NCBI RefSeq assembly: GCF_023243075.1
Contig: NZ_JALKFZ020000196.1
Span: 1-40,905 of the forward strand
Reading direction: 5' to 3'
Length of the DNA: 40,905 nt
Source of the DNA: Frankia sp. AiPa1
GTDB taxonomy: Bacteria > Actinomycetota > Actinomycetes > Frankiales > Frankiaceae
This document shows positions 25,720 through 34,332 of this stretch, in pieces. The notes below the pieces were generated by a model that was given only the letters and a program-made list of their open reading frames with translations, did no database searches and was not told where the DNA came from. The translations under genes and the position numbers were made by a program. The first letter of the stretch is position 1; each line of letters opens with the position of its first letter.

Positions 25720-25796
25720 TCCCGTCGGTTCTGGTTCCCGTCGCTTCGGGGCCGTCGACGGGTCCGGCGGCGGATCCGATCGCCGCGGATCCGAAC

Positions 25797-26021
25797 TCAG
25801 CCCGCCACGGCCGAGTAGATGGAACCGAGGGTCGAGGCCTCCAGCACGTCGGGCAGGGAGACCGAACGCCCGGTGCGCTGCTCGACGATCGAGAGCAGCC
25901 AGAGCAGGTGCACCGAGTCCCATCCGGGGATCTCGTCGAGGCTGCGTTCGCTGTCCTCGCTGCCCACCTCGATGCCCAGCTCGTCCCGGATGAGCGAGAG
26001 GAAGTCGTCCAGGTCGTTCAC
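25797..26021 (-). CDS. Stand-alone acyl carrier protein (tetronate glyceryl-ACP)
   Basis: A 74-residue discrete ACP. The phosphopantetheine Ser is S36 in GWDSVHLL, followed by the usual helix II. GTG 26021 overlaps the FkbH stop (GTGA) and has AAGGAGG upstream; longer frames here are artefacts of the neighbouring gene. In tetronate pathways the FkbH-like enzyme loads a glyceryl unit from 1,3-bisphosphoglycerate onto such an ACP (AbyA3/RkF type). Translational coupling to the FkbH gene supports that partnership. A phosphopantetheinyl transferase is not encoded in the window. Confidence 0.9.
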   Translation of the reverse strand: MNDLDDFLSLIRDELGIEVGSEDSERSLDEIPGWDSVHLLWLLSIVEQRTGRSVSLPDVLEASTLGSIYSAVAG

Positions 26022-28153
26022 TGCGGGTCCTCCTTGCCGGCGGTGTCGCCCTGCCCGGTGGCAGGGCTGGTGTGCTCGGTGATGCTGGTGTGCAGGGTGA
26101 GGTGGTCGGGTACGGCCAGCGGCTGGCGCAGGTCGTGCCGGAAGACGACGGTGGTCCCCCCTGGGATGGCCTCCGGGTGCGCGCCGCCGCCCGTCTGGTC
26201 GGCGGAGTTGCCGGAGTTGCCGTCCCGGCCGGGCGGTTCGACCTCCTCGAAGCCGTAGCGGGGGTAGAAGTCGCGCACCACGCCGTTGCGCGCACTCGGC
26301 CGGTACGTCCCGACCACCGCCCGCGCGCCCGCCCTGCGGGCGTGGTCGAGGACGGCCGCGAGACAGGCCTGCTCGATGCCGCGGGAGAACACCCGGCAGC
26401 TGAGCAGGAAGTTGTCGACGACGACGGTCTCGCGCTCGCGGTGCAGCAGGACCGCGCCGACCGTCCCGTTGTCGCCGAAGCGGTCCGCCGAACGGATCGC
26501 GAACACCTGGGCGGCCGGGTCGCGCAGCAGCCCCTGGACGTCCGCCTGCTGGAGGCGGTGGGTCGTGAGGTTGAACTGGTTGGTGCGCAGGGTGAGCTGG
26601 GAGACTCGGGCGACGTCGGCCTCGCTGGCGTCGGCCAGTGTCACGGTGACGTCGAGCTCGCGCAGGTAGTCCTGCAAGGACGAGAAGGAGTCCAGGAAGT
26701 CCGCCCGCTCCGCCTCCTGCCGGTAGGTGCTCACCCGGGACCGGTCCTCCGCGGTCAGCTCGCGGGTGTCGAACCAGCCGTCGCGCAGCAGGCGGCTCAC
26801 ATGGAGGGCAGGGTCGCCGTCGACGTGCACGACCGCGACCCCGGGCAGTTCGGCGCGTACCAGAGCGCACTCGTGTGCGCTGTCATCAACGAAGACGAAG
26901 CTGTCGACGCCGAGGTTGAGCAGCTCGGCGAGTTCCCGCAGGCTCTCGTGCTTGGGCCGCCAGGTCGCGGTCACCCGGACCAGATCGTCCTCGGCCAGCG
27001 TCATCTCGGCGTGTTCCCGCAGCGCGCGGCGCACCAGCTCCTGGTCGTTCTTGCTCGCCACGGCGAGGAGCACCCCCTGCGAGCCGAGCTGCTTGACCAC
27101 CCGCTGGAACGCCCGGAACGCCTCGCCTCGATAGCTGCCGGCGACCTCGATGCCGGTGACGCCGTCCTCGCCGAGCACGCCGCCCCACACCGTCCCGTCC
27201 AGGTCGAGCACCAGCGTCTTCTTGGCCCGGCCGGCGACCAGTTTGACGAGATGGCCGACCTCGCGGGCGTAGGCGGCGAGCAGGGCGGGCGACAGGTGTG
27301 CCCGGGCGTAGACGTCCAGCCGTGGATCGGTGGCCCCGACGCCCTCGCCCAGGTGCGGCTCGAGATCGAGCACGACGAGCGCGGGATGATTCTCGGTGAG
27401 TCGCAGCAGGGCGGCGTTCGCCTCCCGCCACACCGCGCCGAGCTGGGCCCGCGAGCGATGGTCGACGAGCTGGGCCGGGTAGTGACGCGGCAACGGGAGC
27501 GTGTTGAGGACGAGGGTGCCCCGGCTCGTCGCCTCGAACGTTTCCACCAGGCGGGTGAGCAGGGCCAGCTTGGCCTTCAGCGCCGCGGCGACGTCCTGGG
27601 GCCGCCAGACGGCGCCGACCTCGTCGAAGACGATCCGGGGGTCGAGCAGGCACAGAGTCAGGTCGGTGTGTGCCTCGTACAGCGAGCTGCCCGGGTCGGA
27701 CAGCTCGAAGACGTAGGAGTCGAAGGTCGTGCGCACCGGCCGGACCAGGACTCCATGCCGGGCCGCCTGCCCGGTCAGCGCGGGGACGAGCGGGTCGACG
27801 GTGCCGTGCGCGGTGATCGCGACGGAGACGACCGGGACGCTCGGATGCTCGGCGAGGACCCGGCCCGGGTCCACCCGGCTCAGCAGCTGGCCGGCGCGGG
27901 CCAGCTCCGGCTCGGACAGCGTCGTGAGCAGTGCTGCCACCTGCGGATACCGGGTGACGGCCGCGTCCGTGCGCAGCAGGGCGAGCGGGTCGCCCGCGGG
28001 CGGACGCGGCGCCGGACCGGCCGCCGTGTCGGCCAGCGCCGTGTCGGATGGTGCTGTGTCGGATGGTGCTGTGGTGTCGGATGGTGCTGTGGTGTCGGAT
28101 GGTGCTGGGGGGGACAGCGAGATGTCGGCACGCGCCAGGTCAGGCAACGCCAT
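26018..28153 (-). CDS. FkbH-like HAD-family glyceryl-ACP synthase
   Basis: 711 residues, longer than many FkbH proteins because it has an N-terminal extension. Region 1-55 is low complexity with APSDT repeats. About 60-300 is the N-terminal domain of this family. The HAD domain starts with KTLVLDLDGTVWGGVLGEDG, catalytic D317/D319, with later motifs VASKNDQELVRRAL and FVFVDDSAHE. A GNAT-like C-terminal domain spans about 480-640 (RTNQFNLTTHRL, GDNGTVGAVLL). The enzyme dephosphorylates 1,3-bisphosphoglycerate and transfers the glyceryl group to ACP. Without OMT and dehydrogenase genes for methoxymalonyl-ACP nearby, and with KAS III and E2 present, a tetronate role is favoured. ATG 28153 follows GGGAGG. 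Confidence 0.93.
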   Translation of the reverse strand: MALPDLARADISLSPPAPSDTTAPSDTTAPSDTAPSDTALADTAAGPAPRPPAGDPLALLRTDAAVTRYPQVAALLTTLSEPELARAGQLLSRVDPGRVLAEHPSVPVVSVAITAHGTVDPLVPALTGQAARHGVLVRPVRTTFDSYVFELSDPGSSLYEAHTDLTLCLLDPRIVFDEVGAVWRPQDVAAALKAKLALLTRLVETFEATSRGTLVLNTLPLPRHYPAQLVDHRSRAQLGAVWREANAALLRLTENHPALVVLDLEPHLGEGVGATDPRLDVYARAHLSPALLAAYAREVGHLVKLVAGRAKKTLVLDLDGTVWGGVLGEDGVTGIEVAGSYRGEAFRAFQRVVKQLGSQGVLLAVASKNDQELVRRALREHAEMTLAEDDLVRVTATWRPKHESLRELAELLNLGVDSFVFVDDSAHECALVRAELPGVAVVHVDGDPALHVSRLLRDGWFDTRELTAEDRSRVSTYRQEAERADFLDSFSSLQDYLRELDVTVTLADASEADVARVSQLTLRTNQFNLTTHRLQQADVQGLLRDPAAQVFAIRSADRFGDNGTVGAVLLHRERETVVVDNFLLSCRVFSRGIEQACLAAVLDHARRAGARAVVGTYRPSARNGVVRDFYPRYGFEEVEPPGRDGNSGNSADQTGGGAHPEAIPGGTTVVFRHDLRQPLAVPDHLTLHTSITEHTSPATGQGDTAGKEDPQ
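28047..28105 (-). repeat. 15/18-bp in-frame repeat in FkbH N-terminus
   Basis: Four units of GGTGCTGTGTCGGAT or its 18-bp variant with an extra GTG encode APSDT(T) repeats ahead of the enzyme fold. Confidence 0.8.
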
Positions 28154-28269
28154 GTCGTAGGGCCTCCCGTGAGACGGTCCGTGCGCGTCATGCTGCGCGC
28201 GGCGCCTAAACGCAGGCCTGAGTGACGCTTGGCCGGCGGCCGTGGCGGCCGGTCGTCGCAGGGCTCAGT

Positions 28270-28287
28270 TATGCCGGCGTTAAGCGG
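28270..28287 (+). promoter_or_regulatory. Candidate SARP-binding direct repeat (KAS III promoter)
   Basis: TATGCCG-GCGT-TAAGCGG: two heptamers at an 11-bp pitch, 5 of 7 identical, ending 19 bp before the KAS III start. The second heptamer and the T before it are identical to those of the box at 17185-17202. It lies in the 153-bp divergent region that also serves the FkbH-ACP operon. The short distance to the ATG implies a very short leader or a start slightly downstream. Confidence 0.5.
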
Positions 28288-28306
28288 GCGCCCTGACCAT
28301 GGCCTC

Positions 28307-29338
28307 ATGAACGCCCCCGAGATCCGGATTCTCTCTGTCGGCACCGCGCTGCCCGGCAGTCCCGTGGACAACGCGCGCCTGGCCCGCCTGTTTCGGATGG
28401 ATTCCGTCTGGGAGCAGTGGGTGGACGCCTTCATCGGCACCCGCCAGCGCCATCTCGCCCGCGACCTGGACACCGGTGAGCAGTACGCGACACTCACGGA
28501 TCTGGCCACCACCGCGGCGTCGCGGGCGCTGGCCGGCGCGGGCCTCGGCCCCGAGTCCATCGATCTGATGGTGATGGGCACGTCCACCCCGGACATGCTC
28601 ATGCCGACGACGCTCAACCTGGTGGCCGACCGGCTCGGGGTGAACAACGTCCCCACCTTCCAGCTCCAGTCCGGCTGCACGGGGGCGGTGCAGGCCCTGG
28701 AGGTAGCCCATCACTGCCTGACCGCCGGCGGCTACCGCACCGCGCTGGTGCTCGGCGGGGACACCACGGCCAAGCACTTCGACGTCGGCCTGGACATCAC
28801 CACGATGCCGCCGGCCCAGCTGGTCAACCTCATCCTGTTCGGGGACGCCGCCGGAGCGGTCGTGCTCACCACCGCGGATGACCGCGAGGGCGCGGTGATC
28901 CGCCGGGTGTCGACGACGCTGACGGGGCTCGGCCGGGAGCCGGGCCAGACCCTGGAGTGGTATGGCCTCGCCGACCGTGGCCGTGAGCGACCACCGGCCG
29001 GGGAGAACTACAAGGCGATCGAACAGTCCGTGCCCGACATGGCCGCGCAGACGCTGCGGACCCTGCTAGACGAGCTCGGGTGGAAGGACACCGACGTCGA
29101 CTATCTGCTCCCACCCCAGCTCTCCGGCCGGATGACCCCTCGGATCGTCGCGCATCTCGGTCTGCCGACAGCAGAGGAGATCTCCTGCGTCACCGAGACC
29201 GGGAACACCGGCAACGCCCTGCCGTTCCTCCAGCTCGAACGACTGCTCGCCGAGATGGCTCCCGGTGACCGGGCCGTCGCCGTCGCCGTCGAGTCCAGCA
29301 AGTGGATCAAGGCCGGCTTCGCCCTCGAACGCGACTGA
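28307..29338 (+). CDS. KAS III-like tetronate-forming enzyme (RkD/AbyA1-like)
   Basis: A 343-residue thiolase-fold enzyme of the FabH/KAS III family. ATG 28307 gives the family's usual start (IRILSVGTALPG); upstream ATGs are in poor context. The nucleophile is C124 in LQSGCTGAVQAL, and N300 lies in ETGNTGNALP. At the place of the usual HQAN motif the sequence reads PPQLS (P269-S273), so the standard catalytic His is replaced by Pro270. In tetronate pathways this enzyme joins glyceryl-ACP to the beta-ketoacyl chain, forming both the C-C and the C-O bond of the ring and releasing the polyketide. It is divergent from FkbH-ACP and shares their control region. If the His loss is real and not a family trait, the acylation chemistry must differ. 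Confidence 0.9.
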   Translation: MNAPEIRILSVGTALPGSPVDNARLARLFRMDSVWEQWVDAFIGTRQRHLARDLDTGEQYATLTDLATTAASRALAGAGLGPESIDLMVMGTSTPDMLMPTTLNLVADRLGVNNVPTFQLQSGCTGAVQALEVAHHCLTAGGYRTALVLGGDTTAKHFDVGLDITTMPPAQLVNLILFGDAAGAVVLTTADDREGAVIRRVSTTLTGLGREPGQTLEWYGLADRGRERPPAGENYKAIEQSVPDMAAQTLRTLLDELGWKDTDVDYLLPPQLSGRMTPRIVAHLGLPTAEEISCVTETGNTGNALPFLQLERLLAEMAPGDRAVAVAVESSKWIKAGFALERD

Positions 29339-29432
29339 CGGCAGCCGGGCCCAACCGTGCGCCCATCTCTCCCGATCGCGGCGGACGCCCTGCCGCCGTT
29401 GCCAGATCACGCTCGACGCGGATCTGTGTGCC

Positions 29433-30077
29433 ATGGCCGAGGCGGGCGACAACATTCCGCTGGAAGCGGTGTTGGCCGAGCTCGGTGATACCGATCTGTT
29501 GCCTCCTGAGCTGTCGCAGGCGGTCTACAAGGTTGTGCCGCGCCTGCTGCTGGAGTTGCGGCAACTGCGGAAGTTGCCGGTGGATGTCCGGCGGCGCGTC
29601 GAACGGCTCCTGATGGGTTGGCCGCGGACCCCAGGCCGCATCACCGCCCGGCGTTCCTGGGGCCGCGCGCGGGCGATGGTCCGCATGGGTGTGGTCGCCG
29701 TCCGCCCTTCGGTGGAACGCCTGCCGTTGATGGCCGACGGGAGGGTGGACCGCGCGTCGCTTCCGGCGCCCGAGTTCGAGGACGAGAGATACCGGCCACC
29801 GCGCAACGGCACCGAGCGGGTGCTGGCCAAGGTGTTCGCCGAGGTGCTTGAGCTGGACCGGGTGGGCATCGACGAGGACTTCTTCGACCTCGGCGGAGAC
29901 TCGCTGCGGGCGATCAGGCTAGTCGGTCTGATCCGGACGGAGTTGCACCACGAGGTGTCCATCCGCACGTTGCTCATGGCGCGCACCATCGCGGGTCTGA
30001 CTGAGATGTGGGAGGACCTCGCCCGGCCGAGCACGCCGGCATTGCGCAGGAGGACGCAGCACGGCGAGGTCCTCTGA
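29433..30077 (+). pseudogene. NRPS relic: adenylation-domain tail plus PCP
   Basis: A 214-residue open frame from ATG 29433. Its last half is a peptidyl carrier protein: DEDFFDLGGDSLRAIRLV with the pantetheine Ser, followed by a normal helix III. Just before it is the A10 block of an adenylation domain, LPLMADGRVDRASLP, in which the catalytic Lys of NGKVDR is Arg. No adenylation core, condensation domain or thioesterase is present. The first 80 residues are not NRPS; the segment ELRQLRKLPVDVRRRVERLL looks a little like a RelE-type toxin helix, with low certainty. This is probably a fusion left by rearrangement. The PCP could still be functional, but no partner is seen. Confidence 0.65.
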
Positions 30078-30307
30078 CCTCGTAGTTCACCCCGGTGCTC
30101 AGCCTGTGGCCGACTGCGGCGGTCCAGTTGTCAGGCCGTCCCCGCCGCGGCGGGTGACCACATCCGCGAAGGCCTCGACGCGGTCGGCGACGGCGTCGAG
30201 GCGTTGACACGGCCCGTCGTCGGCGCGTTGGGACTTGCACCCTCGCTAGTCTGCGTTACTATGTACTGGTAGCCAGTAGCGCTAGGTAGCCCGGGTGGAG
30301 GTGCCAG
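30078..30307. other. Intergenic region before the PadR operon
   Basis: 230 bp without a gene. The right end holds the promoter and palindrome described at 30235-30278. The left part shows nothing clear. Confidence 0.5.
30235..30278 (+). promoter_or_regulatory. Promoter with PadR-type palindrome
   Basis: -35 TTGCAC (30235-30240), 16-bp spacer, -10 TACTAT (30257-30262). Starting 2 bp after the -10 is the perfect palindrome TACTGG-TAG-CCAGTA (30264-30278), which would cover the transcription start. It lies 30 bp upstream of the padR start. PadR regulators usually bind such sites at their own operon, so autorepression relieved by a drug is the natural reading. Confidence 0.65.
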
Positions 30308-30637
30308 GTGGGCAGGCAGATGACGGAGATGCTCAAGGGGACGCTGGAAGGCATCGTTCTCGCGATCCTTTCTCGTCGGCCCGCGTACGGCTACGAGATC
30401 ACAGCGTGGCTGCGGGACCAGGGCTTCTCCGACATCGCCGAGGGCACCGTCTACGCGCTGCTGGTCAGGATCGAGCAGCGCGGATTCGTCGACGTGGTCA
30501 AGGTCCCGTCCGAGAAGGGGCCACCGCGCAAGGTGTATTCCCTCAACGCTACTGGGCAGCAATACCTCGAAGGATTCTGGAGTAACTGGAGCTTCCTCGC
30601 AGAACGGCTCGAAGAGCTCCGCAAAGGAGGCAAGTGA
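30308..30637 (+). CDS. PadR-family transcriptional repressor
   Basis: 109 residues, the size of short (subfamily 2) PadR proteins. The winged helix is plain: LKGTLEGIVLAILSRRPAYGYEI, then IAEGTVYALLVRIEQRGFV and the wing PPRKVYSLNATG. GTG 30308 has GGAGGTG upstream. It is the first gene of a four-gene operon with DUF1048 and a DrrAB-like ABC exporter and probably represses that operon at the palindrome just upstream. Ligand unknown. Confidence 0.95.
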   Translation: MGRQMTEMLKGTLEGIVLAILSRRPAYGYEITAWLRDQGFSDIAEGTVYALLVRIEQRGFVDVVKVPSEKGPPRKVYSLNATGQQYLEGFWSNWSFLAERLEELRKGGK

Positions 30638-30639
30638 CC

Positions 30640-31005
30640 ATGCCTGGCGATGACAAGGGCGGCTTCATCGGCAAGCTTATCGGCCCTAAGCGACGGTGGC
30701 GGCAGTACAGGGCGCGTGTCCGAGAACTCCCGCCGAACTATCGCGCGGCGGTCGCGGCGATCGAGCGCTACATGATGCTGTTCGTGCCGTCCGACGGCGA
30801 ACGTGTGGCGTTGCAGTTCGAAGACCTCGCGGACCTGTTCGAGCGAGCCGCGGCGGACGAAACGCCGATCCGCGAGATCGTCGGGAAGGACCCGGTGGAG
30901 TTCGTCGAGACATTCGTCCAGAACTACTCCTCCGGAGGCTACGTCCCTGACCGTTCGCGGAAGCGACTTATCGCCGACATCACGCGCGCGGAGGAGGGAC
31001 AATGA
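30640..31005 (+). CDS. DUF1048-family protein
   Basis: 121 residues from ATG 30640, which has GGAGG at a 9-nt spacing; a GTG at 30634 overlapping the padR stop is the alternative start. The sequence matches the DUF1048 type that regularly follows padR genes: WRQYRARVRELPPNYRAAVAAIERYMM and LADLFERAAADETPIREIVG. It is helical and soluble, without membrane segments. The function of the family is not established; its constant pairing with PadR suggests a regulatory partner. The 3' end overlaps the ABC ATPase start (ATGA). Confidence 0.88.
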   Translation: MPGDDKGGFIGKLIGPKRRWRQYRARVRELPPNYRAAVAAIERYMMLFVPSDGERVALQFEDLADLFERAAADETPIREIVGKDPVEFVETFVQNYSSGGYVPDRSRKRLIADITRAEEGQ

Positions 31006-31838
31006 CCGTGAGCGCGATCCCTGAGTCGGCGATCCGGGTCCGGGATCTGGAGAAGTCGTACAAGGACCTACACGTGCTGCGCGGCGTGGGCTTCGACGTG
31101 GCGCGAGGCAGCATCTTCGCACTGCTCGGCTCCAACGGGTCGGGCAAGACGACGGTCGTGAAAATCATGTCCACCCTGCTCAAGGCCGACGCGGGGAGTG
31201 TCAACGTCCACGGCCACGACGTGGCCACGCACCCGGCCAAGGTACGTGAGGCCATCAGCCTCACCGGGCAGTTCGCGGCCGTCGACGAGATGCTCAGCGG
31301 GCAGGAGAACCTCGTCCTGATCGCCAGGCTGCGGCATCTCAAGAACCCAGGAAAGATCGCCGACAACATGCTCCGGCGTTTCTCGCTGGTCGACGTGGGC
31401 GTGCGGAAGGTGTCGACGTATTCAGGCGGAATGCGCCGCCGGCTCGACATCGCGATGAGCCTCATCGGGAATCCGCCGATCATCTTCCTGGACGAGCCGA
31501 CGACCGGGCTCGACCCCCAGGCGCGCATCGAGGTGTGGCAAGCCGTCAAGAAGCTCGCTGATCAGGGCACGACGGTGCTGCTCACCACGCAGTATCTGGA
31601 AGAGGCCGAGCAGCTCGCCGACCGCATCGCGATCCTCCACAGGGGCCGGATTATCGTGGACGGCACCCTGACCGAACTCAAGCAGCTGCTCCCACCAGCC
31701 AAGGTTCAGTACGTCGAGAAGCAGCCGACACTCGAGGACGTCTTCTTCGCCATCGTCGGTGCCGACGACGAGAACGGTGACAGTGGCGAGGACAGCGACG
31801 CTGAGACGACCGAGACGTTGGCTCGGACGAGTGATTGA
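31002..31838 (+). CDS. ABC transporter ATP-binding protein (DrrA-like)
   Basis: 278 residues. Walker A GSNGSGKTT, signature YSGGMRRRLD, Walker B IIFLDEPTTGLDP, and the switch region VLLTTQYLEEAEQL are all intact. The C-terminal part (IVDGTLTELKQLLP, then TLEDVFFAIVG) is that of daunorubicin-resistance-type exporters. ATG 31002 overlaps the DUF1048 stop and follows GGAGGG. It pairs with the permease 6 bp downstream to make a half-size drug exporter. The last 25 residues are acidic. Confidence 0.95.
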   Translation: MTVSAIPESAIRVRDLEKSYKDLHVLRGVGFDVARGSIFALLGSNGSGKTTVVKIMSTLLKADAGSVNVHGHDVATHPAKVREAISLTGQFAAVDEMLSGQENLVLIARLRHLKNPGKIADNMLRRFSLVDVGVRKVSTYSGGMRRRLDIAMSLIGNPPIIFLDEPTTGLDPQARIEVWQAVKKLADQGTTVLLTTQYLEEAEQLADRIAILHRGRIIVDGTLTELKQLLPPAKVQYVEKQPTLEDVFFAIVGADDENGDSGEDSDAETTETLARTSD

Positions 31839-31844
31839 GCGACC

Positions 31845-32606
31845 ATGAACAAACATTTCTTCGGCGACACCGCCGTCCTGCTGGGACGATCCCTCAAGCA
31901 CGTCATGCGTAGCCTGGACACCGTCATCACGACCGCGATCATGCCGATTGCCATGATGCTGATGTTCGTCTACGTGTTCGGCGGCGCGATCAGGACTGGG
32001 TCGGGTCACTATGTGAACTACATGCTCCCGGGTATCCTGTTGATCACGGTCGCGTCGGGTGTCTCCTACACCGCGCTCCGCGTCTTCACCGACCTGAAGA
32101 GCGGGGTCTTCGCGCGCTTCCAGTCCATGCCCATCGCGCGGTCGGCCCTGTTGTGGGCGCACGTACTGACCTCGCTCGTCGCCAATCTGATCTCGCTCGT
32201 GATCGTTGTGAGCGTCGCTCTCCTCATGGGCTTCCGCTCGGGGGCGGGAGTGCTGGACTGGCTCGAGGTTGCGGGCAGCCTGCTCGTGTTCACCTTGGCG
32301 TTGACGTGGATCGCGGTGATCGCCGGTCTCGCCGGGAAGACGGAGGCCGGCGCGGGCGCGTTCTCCTTCCCTCTCATCTTCCTTCCGTTCGTCAGCTCGG
32401 CATTCGTGCCCACCGCGACGATGCCCGGCCCGGTGCGCGCCTTTGCCGAACACCAGCCGGTAACCTCGATCGTCAACACGATCCGCGACCTGCTCGCACA
32501 GCGCTCGGTCGGCACCAACATCTGGACCGCCCTCGCCTGGTGCGTCGGCATTCTCATCGTCGCGGCCACCTTCGCGATGGTGGCCTACCGCCGCAAGCTC
32601 TCCTAG
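31845..32606 (+). CDS. ABC-2 type permease (DrrB-like)
   Basis: A 253-residue membrane protein with about six hydrophobic segments: IMPIAMMLMFVYVFGG, YMLPGILLITVASGVSY, LISLVIVVSVALLMGF, LLVFTLALTWIAVIAGL, a segment near FPLIFLPFVSSAFVP, and the last near IWTALAWCVGILIVAATF. This matches ABC-2 permeases of antibiotic exporters. It follows the ATPase by 6 bp and ends the PadR operon. Together they would export a hydrophobic compound, either the cluster product or an unrelated drug. G+C here (65% in 31861-31920) is below that of the nearby PKS (75% in 36361-36420). Confidence 0.93.
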   Translation: MNKHFFGDTAVLLGRSLKHVMRSLDTVITTAIMPIAMMLMFVYVFGGAIRTGSGHYVNYMLPGILLITVASGVSYTALRVFTDLKSGVFARFQSMPIARSALLWAHVLTSLVANLISLVIVVSVALLMGFRSGAGVLDWLEVAGSLLVFTLALTWIAVIAGLAGKTEAGAGAFSFPLIFLPFVSSAFVPTATMPGPVRAFAEHQPVTSIVNTIRDLLAQRSVGTNIWTALAWCVGILIVAATFAMVAYRRKLS

Positions 32607-32772
32607 ACGAGTAAGTCCTGACGGCTCCGTGGTCGTAGGCGATCAGTGAGCGGGTGACGGGCGTCGGGGACAGGCTGGCGGCTATCGCGGCAAGAATGTT
32701 CGACATACGCCCCGATACTGGACCGGCGTCCGCTCGTCGATACCTTCTTGCGAAAGTGTAGAGACCCACCTA

Positions 32773-32800
32773 TGGCTTTGATTGGGTGGCTTTGATTGGG
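32773..32800. repeat. 14-bp perfect tandem duplication
   Basis: TGGCTTTGATTGGG occurs twice in direct succession (32773-32786, 32787-32800), between the convergent ABC permease and FAD monooxygenase genes and 12 bp from the latter's stop. It is AT-rich for this window. Confidence 0.85.
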
Positions 32801-32812
32801 CCCGCGGAGGTG

Positions 32813-34332
32813 TCAGTGTGCCGCGGCGGTGACGGGGCGGCCGAACCAGGTGGCCAGGGCGGTGCGCAGAGCGTCGGTGGTGACCGGGTCCGGGAGGGCC
32901 TCGGCGACCTGGCCGTCGGGACGGACCAGCAGGACCCGGGCCGGGATCTGCGGGTGCGCGGGGGCCCGGACCAGGCGGACGCGTGGCAGCCAGGCGTCCG
33001 CGAGAGCCTGGAGGCCGACCGGGTCGGGGTCGTCGCCCGCGGGTTCGACCGGGGCCAGGTCGACCAGTACCCCCTGGCCGGCACGTAGCGCCTCGGCGAG
33101 AGCGCCGGGGCCGTCGTCGGCGGCCTCGTCGGTCAGTGCCTCTGGGACGGGCTGGCCCACCAGCGCCGCCGCCGGGTCCCCGCGGTCCGGGGCGGGTAGG
33201 GGGTAGCGGACCGTGGAGGCCATCCGTAGCAGGTGGCGGTTGACGTCCTCGAAGCGCAGCAGATCACCGACCAGTTCGCGCAGCACGCCGACCCGGTCGA
33301 GCGGGTGCAGCAGCGCCATCGAGGCCTCGGCGTGCCGGCATACCCGCCGGCCCACGGGGTGGCGCTCCTGGTGGTAGCTGTCGAGCAGGTCGGGGGCGGC
33401 CTGTCCGGCGAGCGTGGCGGCGAGCTTCCATCCGAGGTTGACGGCGTCGTGCACGCCCGCGTTGACGCTCTGGGTGCCGGAGATGAACAGCGCGTGGGCG
33501 GCGTCGCCGGCGAGGAACACCCGGCCCGACCGGTACCGGTCCGCGAGGGTGACCGGGCCGCCGAAGCGGCCGGCGAAGCGGATCGGGCCGAGCCGCCGCG
33601 GCCCGCCGGTGACCCGCTCGACCGCCGCGGCGAGCTCCGCGTCGGTCACGGGCAGCTCACTCGTGGACGGGCTGCGGCCGAACTCGATCGTCATCGCCCG
33701 GACCCGGTCGGCGGTGAGGGGCACCAGGCCGAACATGCCGCCCGCGGTGACCTCGGAGGCGAACTCGACGTGCTCGCCGCGGGTCTTCTCCAGGTCTCCG
33801 AACAGGCCGTGGTGGCTCTGCCCGAACGACGTCACGCTGATCTGCGCGTGCCGCCGTACCGCGCTGTGCTGCCCGTCTGCGCCGACCAGGTAGGCGGCGG
33901 GCAGGCGCTCAAGGTCGCCCGCCGGCGTGCGGGCCTCGGCGACGACGCCGCTCGCGTCCTGGTGCAGCCCGGTCAGGGTGTGACCGCGGCGGATCTCGGC
34001 GCCGAGCTCGACGGCCCGCTCCTCGAGGAGGCGCTCCAGGCGCCACTGCGGGTAACCATAGGTCACGTCGTCGGCGTCCGCGCCGGTCATGTCGAGCCAC
34101 ATCAGGGCGAACGGTGTGCGCGGCCAGGGGAGAATCTCCTGCGGGCGGATCCGGTCACGCAGGCCGCGCAGGCGCAGCGCCCGCAGCGTCTGACCGTGCA
34201 CGGCCTGGCCCGCGGACGCCCGGGCGGGCTCGGTCCGTTGCTCCAGCACGATGGTGGGCACGCCGTGCAGGCGCAGCTCGCCGGCGAGCATGAGGCCGGT
34301 GGGGCCGCCACCCACCACGATCACGGTCTGTT

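Noticed and set aside
25797..26870. 357-residue frame ending in the ACP
   Set aside because: Residues before the ACP are Arg/Gly/Pro-rich antiframe of the FkbH gene; the GTG at 26021 with AAGGAGG is the real start.
26018..28153. FkbH as part of methoxymalonyl-ACP synthesis
   Set aside because: The two dehydrogenases and O-methyltransferase of that pathway are missing, and KAS III and E2-type enzymes favour tetronate; not fully excluded because the locus is incomplete.
29433..29620. RelE-type toxin or antitoxin pair
   Set aside because: Only one helix resembles RelE, there is no partner gene and the frame continues into the NRPS part; noted only as a possible origin of the N-terminus.
32554..32769. 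Minus-strand 71-codon frame overlapping the ABC permease end
   Set aside because: It overlaps a clear gene, has no ribosome site and matches no known fold; most likely chance.
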